Assembly (NCBI RefSeq): GCF_013249015.1
Contig: NZ_JABRPL010000003.1
Coordinates: 306,467-370,466, forward strand
Reading direction: 5' to 3'
DNA: 64,000 nucleotides
Origin: Rathayibacter agropyri
Lineage (GTDB): Bacteria; Actinomycetota; Actinomycetes; Actinomycetales; Microbacteriaceae
The notes below the pieces were generated by a model that was given only the letters and a program-made list of their open reading frames with translations, had not been told where the DNA came from and did no database searches. A program made the translations under genes and the position numbers. Numbering within the stretch: the first letter of the stretch is position 1; every line of letters begins with the position of its first letter. Below, piece after piece: positions 41,312 through 49,396 of this stretch.

Positions 41312-43060
41312 ATGCCTGGAACACCGCAGCACAGCCGCCGACTCGTCCTCACCGGAGCCGCTCTCGGCCTCGGCTCCGCTCTCGTCTACGCCGCCTCCGC
41401 GTCCGCCGCGCCCGATTACAGCGTCATCCCCCTCCTGCCCGGCGAGATCCAGCGCAGCGACACCGTCTACTCCCGCTACGGCCGCAAGCCCTACCAGATC
41501 ATCGACGTCTCGATTGCGGGCGACCGCACTCGGCTGTTCGTCCCGCACACCGCCCCGCCCTCGGCGACTGTCGGCCAGGTCTTCTACTGGTACTACCACG
41601 CCAACGGCAGCAGCTACGCGGCGCTCAGCGGCGCCTTCCAGTTCACCGCCGACCAGGCCGTCGACGACGGTGTGATCAGCATCTGCCCCAACTACGGCGG
41701 CAGTATCTGGACCAGCCGCCCCGCCATCACCGCCCAGACCAACGCGGTGGCGTGGGTGCAGAAGAGCTGGCGGATCGGCGCCAGCTTCCTCCGCTCCAAC
41801 TCCGGCGGCGGCGCCCTGCTCTGCTGGACCTACGGCAACCGGCTGGTCCCCGAAATCCGCGGCGCCTACCACGCCAGCGGTGTCTACGACATGATCGCCA
41901 TCGCGCGCACCGACCCGACGCGGGTGCTGCCCGCCTACGGCAACGACCCCTCCACCATCCCCGCCACCGACCCCGCCGGCCTGCCGCAGGCGTCCTGGGC
42001 CGGCACCCGGCTGCGAATCACCGGCTCCCACGACGACACCATCGTCCCCATCGACGAGCACGGCGGCGCGCTCTACTCGTTGGCCACGCCCGTGGCGAAG
42101 GAGGCGGTCATCACCTACCACTCCGCCGACGGGGCCCAGTACGGGCACACCGTGCCGAGCTTCACGCAAAAGGACATGCTCGACACCTTCCGGCGCTGGC
42201 TCGCCGAGGAGCCGGTCGTCGCCCTCCCCGAGCCGCCGGCCCCCGTCGTGGCCGGGGCCGGGACCTACCAGAACGGCTCCTCGTTCATCGTGACCGCGGG
42301 CACATGGGCGACCCTCTCCTCCTCCGGCGACAGCGGAGGCAGCATCAGCTACTCGAGTTCCACCGGCGCCACCGCGTCGCTGACCTTCACGGGGACCGGC
42401 GTGAGCTGGGTGAGCCGCACGACGGCGTCCTCCGGGATCAACGAGGTGCTTGTCGACGGTGTACTCGTCGCCACGATCGACCGCTACAGCGCCACGACGC
42501 GCTCGGCAGTGACCGTCTGGTCGAGTGGGCCGCTGCCGGCCGGCCAGCACACGGTGACCCTTCGGCGCGGGTCCACGCGCAACCCGGCGGCGACCGGGGC
42601 GACGCTGATTCTGGACGCCTTCGTGGTGACGGACGGGGCGACTCCGGCGCCGTCTGTTCCTCCCACTCCGTCGCTCCCGTCGGCCGGCACCTACCACAAC
42701 GGAGCCGCGGAGATCACGACCGTCGGCACCTGGGCGACCCTCTCCTCCACGGCCGACAACGGCGGAAGCATCTCGTACTCGAGCTCGACGGGCGCCTCGG
42801 CGACCCTCCGCTTCACGGGCACGCAGGTGAGCTGGGTGAGCCGCCTGACACCGTCCTCGGGCATCAACGAGGTGCTGCTGGACGGCGTGGTCGTCGCGAG
42901 CGTCGACCGCTACAGCGCGACGAACCGCTTCAACCGCACTGTGTGGACAAGCGCGGCGCTGCCCGCGGGCGAGCACACGGTGACGATCCGCCGCGGTTCG
43001 ACGCGCAACCCGGCCGCGAACGGGTCGACGCTGATCCTGGACGCGTTCGTCGTCGCGTGA
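41312..43060 (+). CDS. Secreted alpha/beta hydrolase with two C-terminal beta repeats
   Basis: About 582 residues from ATG 41312; an upstream ATG at 41207 is less likely. The signal carries a twin-arginine motif (SRRLVLTG) and ends at ASASAAP. Residues about 35-310 look like an alpha/beta hydrolase: LRSNSGGGALLCWTYGN holds the probable Ser nucleophile and SHDDTIVPIDEHG the acid. Two near-identical beta domains of about 125 residues follow (AGTYQNGSSFIVTAGTWATL and its second copy AGTYHNGAAEITTVGTWATL), probably carbohydrate-binding. The substrate is unknown, perhaps a plant polymer ester. Confidence 0.75.
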   Translation: MPGTPQHSRRLVLTGAALGLGSALVYAASASAAPDYSVIPLLPGEIQRSDTVYSRYGRKPYQIIDVSIAGDRTRLFVPHTAPPSATVGQVFYWYYHANGSSYAALSGAFQFTADQAVDDGVISICPNYGGSIWTSRPAITAQTNAVAWVQKSWRIGASFLRSNSGGGALLCWTYGNRLVPEIRGAYHASGVYDMIAIARTDPTRVLPAYGNDPSTIPATDPAGLPQASWAGTRLRITGSHDDTIVPIDEHGGALYSLATPVAKEAVITYHSADGAQYGHTVPSFTQKDMLDTFRRWLAEEPVVALPEPPAPVVAGAGTYQNGSSFIVTAGTWATLSSSGDSGGSISYSSSTGATASLTFTGTGVSWVSRTTASSGINEVLVDGVLVATIDRYSATTRSAVTVWSSGPLPAGQHTVTLRRGSTRNPAATGATLILDAFVVTDGATPAPSVPPTPSLPSAGTYHNGAAEITTVGTWATLSSTADNGGSISYSSSTGASATLRFTGTQVSWVSRLTPSSGINEVLLDGVVVASVDRYSATNRFNRTVWTSAALPAGEHTVTIRRGSTRNPAANGSTLILDAFVVA

Positions 43061-43068
43061 TGGGCCGG

Positions 43069-43131
43069 CGCTGAGGTGCCCGAGAATGCGGTGATGTGGG
43101 GGGTTTGGGAGCATTCTTGGGCACGTCAGTG
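43069..43131. repeat. Palindrome family B, copy 2 (imperfect)
   Basis: Arms 43069-43089 and 43111-43131 match the copy at 34287 but with several mismatches. It lies directly after the hydrolase stop. Confidence 0.8.
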
Positions 43132-43152
43132 CCGTTGTGGCAGCATGCGGGG

Positions 43153-44106
43153 ATGAGGATGCTGATCCTGGGAGGCACGGGTTGGCTCGGCGGCTACCTC
43201 GCGGCGGAAGCGCTGCGGCGCGGCCACGATGTGACCTGCCTTGCGCGTGGCTCGGCCGTGCCCGTCGGGGTGCGCGCCGTGCGGGCCGACCGGGATCGCG
43301 ACGATGCGCTCGGTGCGGTGAACGGGTCGTCGTGGGATGCCGTGATCGACGTGTCGTCGCGTCCCGCTCACGTGCGCAGGGCTGTCCGCGACCTGCGCTG
43401 CGGCAGCTACGCGTTCGTCTCGACCACGAGCGTGTACGCGTCGCACGCCTCCGTTGACGCGGATGAGGACGCCGAGCTGCTTTCCCCCTCCGATGACCCC
43501 GCCTCGTACGGCTCCGCGAAAGTCGCCTGCGAGCAGGCCGTGCTGGGCGGAGCAGCGCCCGCCCTGATCGCGCGCGCCGGGCTGATTGGGGGGCCTGGCG
43601 ACCCGACCGGGCGCTCGTCGTACTGGCCGTGGCGGTTCGCGCATCCCGCCGTGCCCGGAGCGGTGCTGGTGCCCGATGCGCCGGATCTTCCGACGTCGGT
43701 GCTCGATGTGCGGGACCTGGCGGGATGGCTCGTCGATGGTGTGTCGCGAGGGGTGGTCGGGGTGATGAACGTGTGCGGGCCTGCGGTGCCGCTCGGGGAG
43801 CATTTGGCGGTGGCGCGCGGCGATGGTGCGGCTGCGCCGATTGCCGTGGCGGAGGAGTGGCTGCTGGCGCAGGGCGTCGAGCAGTGGGCTGGTCCTGGAT
43901 CGCTGCCGCTGTGGATCGCGGACCCCGCGTGGCGCGGCATGAACGCGCGTTCGACGGCGCGGGCGGAGGCGGCGGGACTGGAGCGGCGGCCGCTGGCGGA
44001 GACGCTGCGGGAGGCGGCGGTGGGCCACGTGCCAGGCCGCGGCGCGGGGCTGGGAGAGGAGCGCGAGCGGGCGTTGCTGGGGGCGTGGGGTGGGCGCCGC
44101 TCGTGA
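43153..44106 (+). CDS. NAD-dependent epimerase/dehydratase-like protein
   Basis: About 317 residues from ATG 43153 behind a GGGG site; a second in-frame ATG lies two codons on. The Rossmann start LILGGTGWLGGYLAAEALRR binds NAD(P). The extended-SDR triad appears as STTSVYAS (Ser) and SYGSAKVACEQAVL (Tyr-x3-Lys). The C-terminal third is less conserved. It resembles mRNA-binding-protein-like or sugar-nucleotide reductases of actinobacteria; the substrate cannot be told. It is a single gene, closed by a perfect 25-bp palindrome. Confidence 0.85.
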   Translation: MRMLILGGTGWLGGYLAAEALRRGHDVTCLARGSAVPVGVRAVRADRDRDDALGAVNGSSWDAVIDVSSRPAHVRRAVRDLRCGSYAFVSTTSVYASHASVDADEDAELLSPSDDPASYGSAKVACEQAVLGGAAPALIARAGLIGGPGDPTGRSSYWPWRFAHPAVPGAVLVPDAPDLPTSVLDVRDLAGWLVDGVSRGVVGVMNVCGPAVPLGEHLAVARGDGAAAPIAVAEEWLLAQGVEQWAGPGSLPLWIADPAWRGMNARSTARAEAAGLERRPLAETLREAAVGHVPGRGAGLGEERERALLGAWGGRRS

Positions 44107-44124
44107 CAGCTGGTCCGCGGCGCT

Positions 44125-44180
44125 GAGTCGCCCGAGAAGGCTCGTTCTCCGCGTCGAGAACGAGCCTTCTCGGGCGACTC
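44125..44180. repeat. Palindrome family C, copy 1 (perfect)
   Basis: 25-bp perfect arms and a six-base loop, with core TCGCCCGAGAAGGCTCG. It lies 19 bases after the epimerase stop, in the position of a terminator. Confidence 0.92.
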
Positions 44181-44323
44181 GAGCTCGAGGGTCGCCGGAG
44201 TGGGCTTCGCTTCCTCTTGCGAAGCCGCTCATTTACTGTCTGAGAGCACTCTGACGAAAAGAAGGGGTTCCTGGACTGGTCCCCAGAAGAGTGCTCCCAT
44301 TCGCTGATAAATCTACGAGGGTA

Positions 44324-44353
44324 TTGACCCCACTTTGCAAACCGGAGTAGACA
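44324..44353 (+). promoter_or_regulatory. Putative sigma-A promoter, leaderless start
   Basis: TTGACC and TAGACA separated by 18 bases. Transcription would begin close to 44360, exactly where the GTG start of the next frame lies, so the message is probably leaderless. Confidence 0.5.
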
Positions 44354-44359
44354 GGCTTA

Positions 44360-44874
44360 GTGCCCAGAACTCCAACACTCGTCTATGCGAAAAAGATCCG
44401 TAAGGAATTCGTACTAGCTGTAGTAGCTGCACTGGTAGCAGCTGGGATGGCCTCCCTATCACGAGCACTTGCCGCGGAAACCGCTCCTCAAAAAGGTTTG
44501 ACCCCACGAAGGTCCCAGCCGCAACCCTGGAGAGCGAGGTGGGAAAGGCATTTACTGCTGCGATCTCCGTGCGCCAAAAGGGCGCTAGTAATTCTCTCGG
44601 CCTGGGTGTCTTCGTAGCAGGCGGCGCGGACCCGTGGCTATATGTTCAACTTCCCGGAACGGAGCAACAAGCATTGGTGACAGGATCCTCCGCTACTCTC
44701 ATCGCGTCGATTTGCGCGGTCGCTGGTCCAGAGACGGGAGGAGTCGGATGCGGTACTGGCGCCGCACTGAGAGCCATGATCGTGGGGATCATCGTCGCGA
44801 ACGGCGTGTGCCCAGACGGCAGAGAAATGCGAATCTATCCCCTCGTCGGTCCGACAGGATTTAGCTGCCCATGA
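44360..44874 (+). pseudogene. Secreted low-GC protein, interrupted by a frameshift
   Basis: The first frame encodes a signal peptide (KKIRKEFVLAVVAALVAAGM, cleavage near ALAAE) and breaks at a run of five A near 44494. The other frame continues sensibly (TKVPAATLESEVGKAFTAAI, GASNSLGLGVFVAGGADPW) to a cysteine-containing C terminus (GVCPDGREMRIYPLVGPTGF). Joined, it is a secreted protein of about 170 residues with four cysteines in the mature C-terminal part. Composition is far lower in GC than the flanks. It is either a pseudogene, a sequencing slip or a shift in the A-run. I do not know the family. Confidence 0.55.
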
Positions 44875-45005
44875 CGAAGAAGAATCGAATCAGTCCGGCG
44901 CTCTTCGCAACCGTCGTCATGGCCCCCGTGGCCATATTTCAAGTCGTCTTCAACCTCGTAACTACCCAGAGCATATCCTGGGATATCCTATTGACAATTC
45001 TCTGA
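44871..45005 (+). CDS. Small membrane protein (44 aa), possibly frameshifted
   Basis: ATG 44871 overlaps the upstream stop by four bases. The frame encodes MTKKNRISPALFATVVMAPV and one membrane span, ending at 45005. An overlapping frame, open from about 44981 to 45070, continues with a second likely span (INAAFWLCIHYIWHRTGR), so the intact gene may have been longer. With the preceding secreted protein it forms a low-GC pair, like a secreted factor and its membrane partner or immunity protein; this is inference. Confidence 0.45.
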   Translation: MTKKNRISPALFATVVMAPVAIFQVVFNLVTTQSISWDILLTIL

Positions 45006-45173
45006 TAAATGCTGCTTTCTGGTTATGCATTCACTATATCTGGCACCGAACTGGTCGCGCGCGCTCCTGATGATCGGGCTCGGACACATCAAGTAAATTA
45101 AGGAACGATGTCCGACCATCATGATTGAAGAATGCGCACTGCCCGCCTGCTCCTGCCTGCGTGCGGCATTCAC

Positions 45174-45223
45174 TCGCCCGAGAAGGCTCGTTCTCCGCCC
45201 CGAAGTCGAGCCTTCTCGGGCGA
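45174..45223. repeat. Palindrome family C, copy 2
   Basis: 17-bp arms (45174-45190 with 45207-45223) share the core of the copy at 44125. It lies directly against the stop of the GNAT gene. The two family-C copies bracket the low-GC pair of genes. Confidence 0.9.
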
Positions 45224-45224
45224 C

Positions 45225-45746
45225 TCAGCGCACGCGCTTGAGCATTCGGTAGTTCGTGAGTTCCACGCCCGCGCGGACGGGGTGCTGCTCGGCGACCACG
45301 GTGAAACCGTGGTGCTCGAAGAACGGGCGGGCGGTGATGCTCACATCCGCCGCGAGTTCGGGAGTGCCTGCGGCTTCCGCGTGGGCGAGGAGCCGCGACG
45401 CCACGCCGCGGCGCAGGAAGCGGGGCGCGACGAACATCATGTCGATCCAGCCTGCGGCGCTCACGTCCGAGAAGCCGGCGAGTTCGCCGCCGATGGTCGC
45501 GACGAAGGCGTGACGGGTCTGCATCGCGGCATGCCAGGTCGGCAGGTTGCGCTCGCCCGCCCAGGCGCGGGTTTGCGCGGGGGAGTAGTCGGCGGCGGCG
45601 GTCTCGGTGACGGCGGCCAGGAACACGGCGAGGGTGCCGATCGCATCGTCCTCGACGTAGGGGCGGATCGTGACGTTGTCTCTCTGGCCGTCGTCGCTGG
45701 CGCGGATCGTGACGTTGTCGTCGGCGCGCACCGAGATCTCGTCCAT
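45225..45746 (-). CDS. GNAT family N-acetyltransferase
   Basis: 173 residues from ATG 45746. The GNAT fold is complete: IRPYVEDDAIGTLAVFLAAV, the WIDMMFVAPRFLRRGVASRL motif A with R-R-G-V-A, and ITARPFFEHHGFTVVAEQ. The first 28 residues contain an internal duplication (DNVTIR twice, 39 bp apart), so the original start may have been closer to IRPYV. Substrate is unknown; the family pattern resembles YafP-like acetyltransferases. Confidence 0.85.
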   Translation of the reverse strand: MDEISVRADDNVTIRASDDGQRDNVTIRPYVEDDAIGTLAVFLAAVTETAAADYSPAQTRAWAGERNLPTWHAAMQTRHAFVATIGGELAGFSDVSAAGWIDMMFVAPRFLRRGVASRLLAHAEAAGTPELAADVSITARPFFEHHGFTVVAEQHPVRAGVELTNYRMLKRVR

Positions 45747-45816
45747 CACGCCACTCTTCCATCGTCCGACTGCACCGCACGACTACCTGGGGGCAGTGGT
45801 CGACTGCCGCGCCCGA

Positions 45817-46017
45817 CTACTCGAGCAGGAAGGCGCGCCCGTTGATCAGCAGGGTGTCGCCGTCGGTCGTGGTGAGCTCGTCGGCCGCCGTGAGCTCGTC
45901 GGTCGAGCGGGTGGAGTTGTCAGCGGTGTCCAGGGTCGCGGCGACCGCGGGAGTCGCTGCGGCGGCGGAGAGGAGCAGCCCGCAGGCGAGTGCGGTGATC
46001 ATGGTGGTTCGGTTCAT
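45817..46017 (-). CDS. Small secreted protein (66 aa)
   Basis: A clear signal peptide (MITALACGLLLSAAAATPA, cleavage near AVAA) is followed by about 38 mature residues rich in D and T, ending in LLINGRAFLLE. No cysteines and no known family. Codon use is normal for the genome. Confidence 0.6.
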   Translation of the reverse strand: MNRTTMITALACGLLLSAAAATPAVAATLDTADNSTRSTDELTAADELTTTDGDTLLINGRAFLLE

Positions 46018-46187
46018 CGGCGTCGTCCTTAACGTCGTGGCGGGCCGCTTCTCGTGGAGGTGGCGGGAACTGATCTCGAGCCTAGGCCGAGGAGCCTGTC
46101 GGCGCGCTGGGCCGTTCCTCTGCTTCCGCTATGAGGCGCCGTGCAGGCGCGTTCCGGCACGCCAGGGTCGCTCCCGCCCCGCCGCCG

Positions 46188-46223
46188 CTCGCCGAGGTGC
46201 CGCGCCCTCGCCGAGGTGCCGCG
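46188..46223 (+). repeat. 17-bp direct repeat
   Basis: CTCGCCGAGGTGCCGCG occurs at 46188-46204 and 46207-46223, in the 260-bp gap downstream of the LtrA gene. No gene is seen in that gap. Confidence 0.85.
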
Positions 46224-46278
46224 TCCGTCGTGGTGGGTCGGGGCAGGTGGTGGTGTCCCGCCGCCTGTCAGCTCGGCG

Positions 46279-47457
46279 TCACTCTGCGGTGCGACCCCGC
46301 CCGACGACAGCGGAGACCAGCCCGGCCGCCACGAGCGCCAGCGCCACGAGCGCCCCGCTCACTCCGACAGCTCCGGCGAGCAGCGGAGTCGTGAGCGCCA
46401 GGACGACGCCGGGGAGCGCCAGGCGCGCGGGCATCGGCTGGTGCTCGCCGAGTGGCGCATGCACCGCCCACAGCATTAGCACGAACGCGGCGACCGGGAC
46501 GGCGACGGCCGCGCCGATCACCGTGTCGGAGGCTTCGAGGTGCCCGGCGGTCGCAGCGACGGCGGCCTCGAGCCCGGAACCGAGCGCCGCGAGCGCCACG
46601 AACGCCACGAAGTACGCGTAGCCCCAGCGGTACGAGAGGCCGCGCCGCTGCTCCAGCAGTTCCCCGGACGGATGCGTGAACGACAACCACCACAGCGCGA
46701 ACACGATCACCAGCCCGCACACCGCGACCAGAACGAGCGAGGCGCTGACGCCGGCCTCCGTCACCGCCCGCTGCACCCCGGTCACCGCCGCGAGCACGCC
46801 CTCACCGAGCAGGATGATCGTGAACAGTCCGTATCGCTCGGCGATGTGGTGCGGGTGCCACGACGCATCCCCTGCGCGCTGCGCCCAGAGCGGCACGGCC
46901 AGCTCGCAGAGCATCAGCAGCAGGAAGGTCGGCACCGCGGTCTCCTGGGGAAGGAGCAGCCGCAGCAACCAGCCGATCTGCACCACCGAGAAGCCCACGG
47001 CGTTGCGCACGGCGCAGGCGCGGTGCTCGGGAGTGGAGACGGCAACGCGGATCCACTGGCTCACCAGCGCGAATCGCATGATCGCGTAGCCGACCGTGAT
47101 CGCACCGAAGTCGTCGTTCTCGAAGCCGGCCGGGACTCCGGCTGCGAGCACGAGGACGCCGCCCATCTGCGCGAGGGTCAGCAATCGATAGGGCACGTCG
47201 TCGGTGTCATAGCCGGAGGCGAACCAGGTGAAGTTCATCCACGCCCACCAGATGGCGAAGAAGACCATGCCGAAGGGGAGGAGGCCCTCGGCGAGGTGCC
47301 CCTCCTCGGTCGCGTGGGCGAGCTGTTGCGCGATCTGAGCGATCGCGACGACGAAGGTCAGGTCGACCAGCAACTCGAGCGGGCTCGAGACGCGGTGCGC
47401 CTCGTCGATCGCTCGCGGCCGCATCCGCACGCGGAGCGGGAGCGCGGAGGAGGGCAT
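46279..47457 (-). CDS. LtrA (low temperature requirement A) membrane protein
   Basis: 392 residues from ATG 47457. It opens with the family hallmark SSPLELLVDLTFVVAIAQIA, then WWAWMNFTWFASGYDTDDV, ERYGLFTIILLGEGVLA and about ten spans. LtrA was first linked to cold growth of Listeria; the biochemical role is unknown. A family-A palindrome lies 28 bases upstream of its start, in the divergent promoter region. Confidence 0.92.
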   Translation of the reverse strand: MPSSALPLRVRMRPRAIDEAHRVSSPLELLVDLTFVVAIAQIAQQLAHATEEGHLAEGLLPFGMVFFAIWWAWMNFTWFASGYDTDDVPYRLLTLAQMGGVLVLAAGVPAGFENDDFGAITVGYAIMRFALVSQWIRVAVSTPEHRACAVRNAVGFSVVQIGWLLRLLLPQETAVPTFLLLMLCELAVPLWAQRAGDASWHPHHIAERYGLFTIILLGEGVLAAVTGVQRAVTEAGVSASLVLVAVCGLVIVFALWWLSFTHPSGELLEQRRGLSYRWGYAYFVAFVALAALGSGLEAAVAATAGHLEASDTVIGAAVAVPVAAFVLMLWAVHAPLGEHQPMPARLALPGVVLALTTPLLAGAVGVSGALVALALVAAGLVSAVVGRGRTAE

Positions 47458-47485
47458 GCGCTCATCCTGCACCCGGCGGCGGCGC

Positions 47486-47541
47486 CGAGAGTCCAAAAGT
47501 TGTCGCACTCGCGGCCGAGTGCGACAACTTTTGGACTCTCG
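47486..47541. repeat. Palindrome family A, copy 4
   Basis: 26-bp perfect arms with a four-base loop. Unlike other copies it lies between divergently transcribed genes, upstream of both, so it is not acting as an ordinary terminator here. Confidence 0.95.
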
Positions 47542-47616
47542 CGCGGCGCGGGCGCCGAAGGGGCGCGCGGGGCGCGCGAGCGCCGCGCGGGCGCCGCCCG
47601 CCTACGATGGGGCGGG

Positions 47617-48645
47617 ATGACGTCCGGACCCGCGCTCGCCGATCCGGTCCGCGCGACGGCGCGGACGGGCACACGCGTGACCCTCGGCGTCGCGCTCGTG
47701 GCCGCACTCGTCGCGACGCGGCTCCTCGCCCCCGACAGCACGGGTGACGCCCTCTCGGACGCCCTCCGCGACTTCCTCACCCTCTCGATCAGCGTCGTCA
47801 TCGAGTCGCTGCCGTTCGTCTTCCTCGGCATCGTGCTCTCGATCGCGGTCCAGCTCTGGGTACCCGAGGCTGTGCTGCTGCGGATCCTGCCGAAGCGGGC
47901 GCTCCCGCGGCGCCTCGTGATCTCGCTGCTCGGCGTACTCCTTCCCGTCTGCGAGTGCGGCAACGTGCCGCTGGCCCGCGGGCTCATCGTGAAGGGCCTC
48001 TCGGTTTCGGAGTCGATGACGTTCTTGCTCGCGGCGCCGATCGTGAATCCGATCACCATCGTCACCACCTACCAGGCCTTCGGCTGGTCCGACGGGATCC
48101 TCGTCTGGCGCATCGTCGGCGGTTTCGCGATCGCCAATCTCGTCGGCTGGGTCTTCAGCCGCCACGGGGAGCCGATGGCGCTGCTGACCGACCGGTTCCG
48201 CGCGGCCTGTGAGGCGGGAGAGCGGCCGTCCCGCTCCGTCCGCGAGCGCTCACGCCGCAGTGTGCTGCTCTTCGCGGAGGAGACCGGAGCGATGATGCCG
48301 GCCCTGTTCGTCGGAGCGTCGATCGCGGGGCTCATCCAGGTCGGCGTTTCGCGCGATGTGCTTACAGCGCTTGGCGGCGATCCGCTCTGGTCGGTGCTGG
48401 CGCTGATGGTGCTCGCCTTTGTCATCTCGATCTGCTCGAACGTGGACGCTTTCTTCGTCCTCTCCTTCGGCTCGACCTTCCTCCCGGGAGGGATCATTGC
48501 GTTCCTGGTCTTCGGTCCGATGATTGACGTCAAGATGCTCGCGCTGCTTCGCACCACGTTCTCGGTCAGGACGCTGGTGCGCGTGAGTGTGCTGGTCGCC
48601 CTCGCGTCGGCCGTCCTCGGATTGGCGGTGAACTATGCGCTCTGA
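47617..48645 (+). CDS. UPF0718 (DUF318) family permease
   Basis: 342 residues from ATG 47617; the frame is open for another kilobase upstream but that part is antisense to LtrA. About eight spans are seen, with the family landmark VCECGNVPLARGLIVKGLSV (C-E-C-G-x-x-P), AAPIVNPITIVTTYQAFGW and SICSNVDAFFVLSFGS. The C-x-C-G motif in a membrane span suggests metal or sulphur handling. It overlaps the TIGR03943 gene, its usual partner. Confidence 0.9.
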   Translation: MTSGPALADPVRATARTGTRVTLGVALVAALVATRLLAPDSTGDALSDALRDFLTLSISVVIESLPFVFLGIVLSIAVQLWVPEAVLLRILPKRALPRRLVISLLGVLLPVCECGNVPLARGLIVKGLSVSESMTFLLAAPIVNPITIVTTYQAFGWSDGILVWRIVGGFAIANLVGWVFSRHGEPMALLTDRFRAACEAGERPSRSVRERSRRSVLLFAEETGAMMPALFVGASIAGLIQVGVSRDVLTALGGDPLWSVLALMVLAFVISICSNVDAFFVLSFGSTFLPGGIIAFLVFGPMIDVKMLALLRTTFSVRTLVRVSVLVALASAVLGLAVNYAL

Positions 48646-49396
48646 ACGGCTCCTCGCCCGCTGGAAGGGCGTGGTCCTCAGTCTGATCGGCGTGGTCTCG
48701 ACCCTGTGGCTGGCGGCGACCGGAAGGCTCGGCCTCTACATCCACCCGCGCTATTTCGTGTTCTCGGTGGTGCTCTCGGTGATCGCGGCGGTGCTGCTGC
48801 TGCTCGCGTTCGCGATCGTGCCGGGGGCCGAGGAGGAGGACGACCACGCACATGACCACGCGCCAACCGGGCCGGGGCGCCGATGGCTGGCGGTGCTGGC
48901 TCCGGCCGCGGTGATCGTCTTCGCCGCCGTCGCCCTGCTGGTGCTGCCGCCCGCGGCGCTCACCGCGTCGACCGCGACGCAGCGAGAGGTCAATACCAGC
49001 GCGGTCGACGCCTCCGCAACGGTCGCGGCGCCGACCGGCGACACCGCCTCCTTCACCGTGCGCGACTGGGCGACGCTGCTGCGGCAGGGCGCGAGCGAGC
49101 AGTTCCTGGCCGGGCGCACGGCGACGGTCAGTGGATTCGTGACCCCCGACGCCTCCGACCCCAAGAACGTGTTCTACGTGGCCCGCTTCATCGTGACGTG
49201 CTGCGCCGTGGACGCGCAGCCGGTGGGCGTGCCGATTTACCGGGCCAACTGGGCGGACACCTACAGCGAGGGGCAGTGGGTGGAAGCGACCGGCGGCTTC
49301 GAGGCGAACCCGAGTGTGACGAGCGTGGAGGCGGTCGTGCTGGAGCCGGACGTCGTCACTCCGATCGATGAGCCGGCGATGCCCTATGTCTACTGA
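48635..49396 (+). CDS. TIGR03943 family membrane protein
   Basis: 253 residues from ATG 48635. Two spans near the N terminus are followed by a histidine/acid-rich loop (EEEDDHAHDHAP) that could bind metal, a third span, then an extracytoplasmic beta domain (GRTATVSGFVTPDASDPKNV, VTCCAVDAQPVGVPI). It pairs with UPF0718 in many Gram-positive genomes and the pair is often linked to metal homeostasis. The last bases overlap the next gene. Confidence 0.9.
   Translation: MRSERLLARWKGVVLSLIGVVSTLWLAATGRLGLYIHPRYFVFSVVLSVIAAVLLLLAFAIVPGAEEEDDHAHDHAPTGPGRRWLAVLAPAAVIVFAAVALLVLPPAALTASTATQREVNTSAVDASATVAAPTGDTASFTVRDWATLLRQGASEQFLAGRTATVSGFVTPDASDPKNVFYVARFIVTCCAVDAQPVGVPIYRANWADTYSEGQWVEATGGFEANPSVTSVEAVVLEPDVVTPIDEPAMPYVY

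Noticed and set aside
46540-47616. A long N-terminal extension of the UPF0718 permease frame
   Set aside because: The extension is antisense to LtrA and charged, without any fold; the real start is the ATG at 47617.
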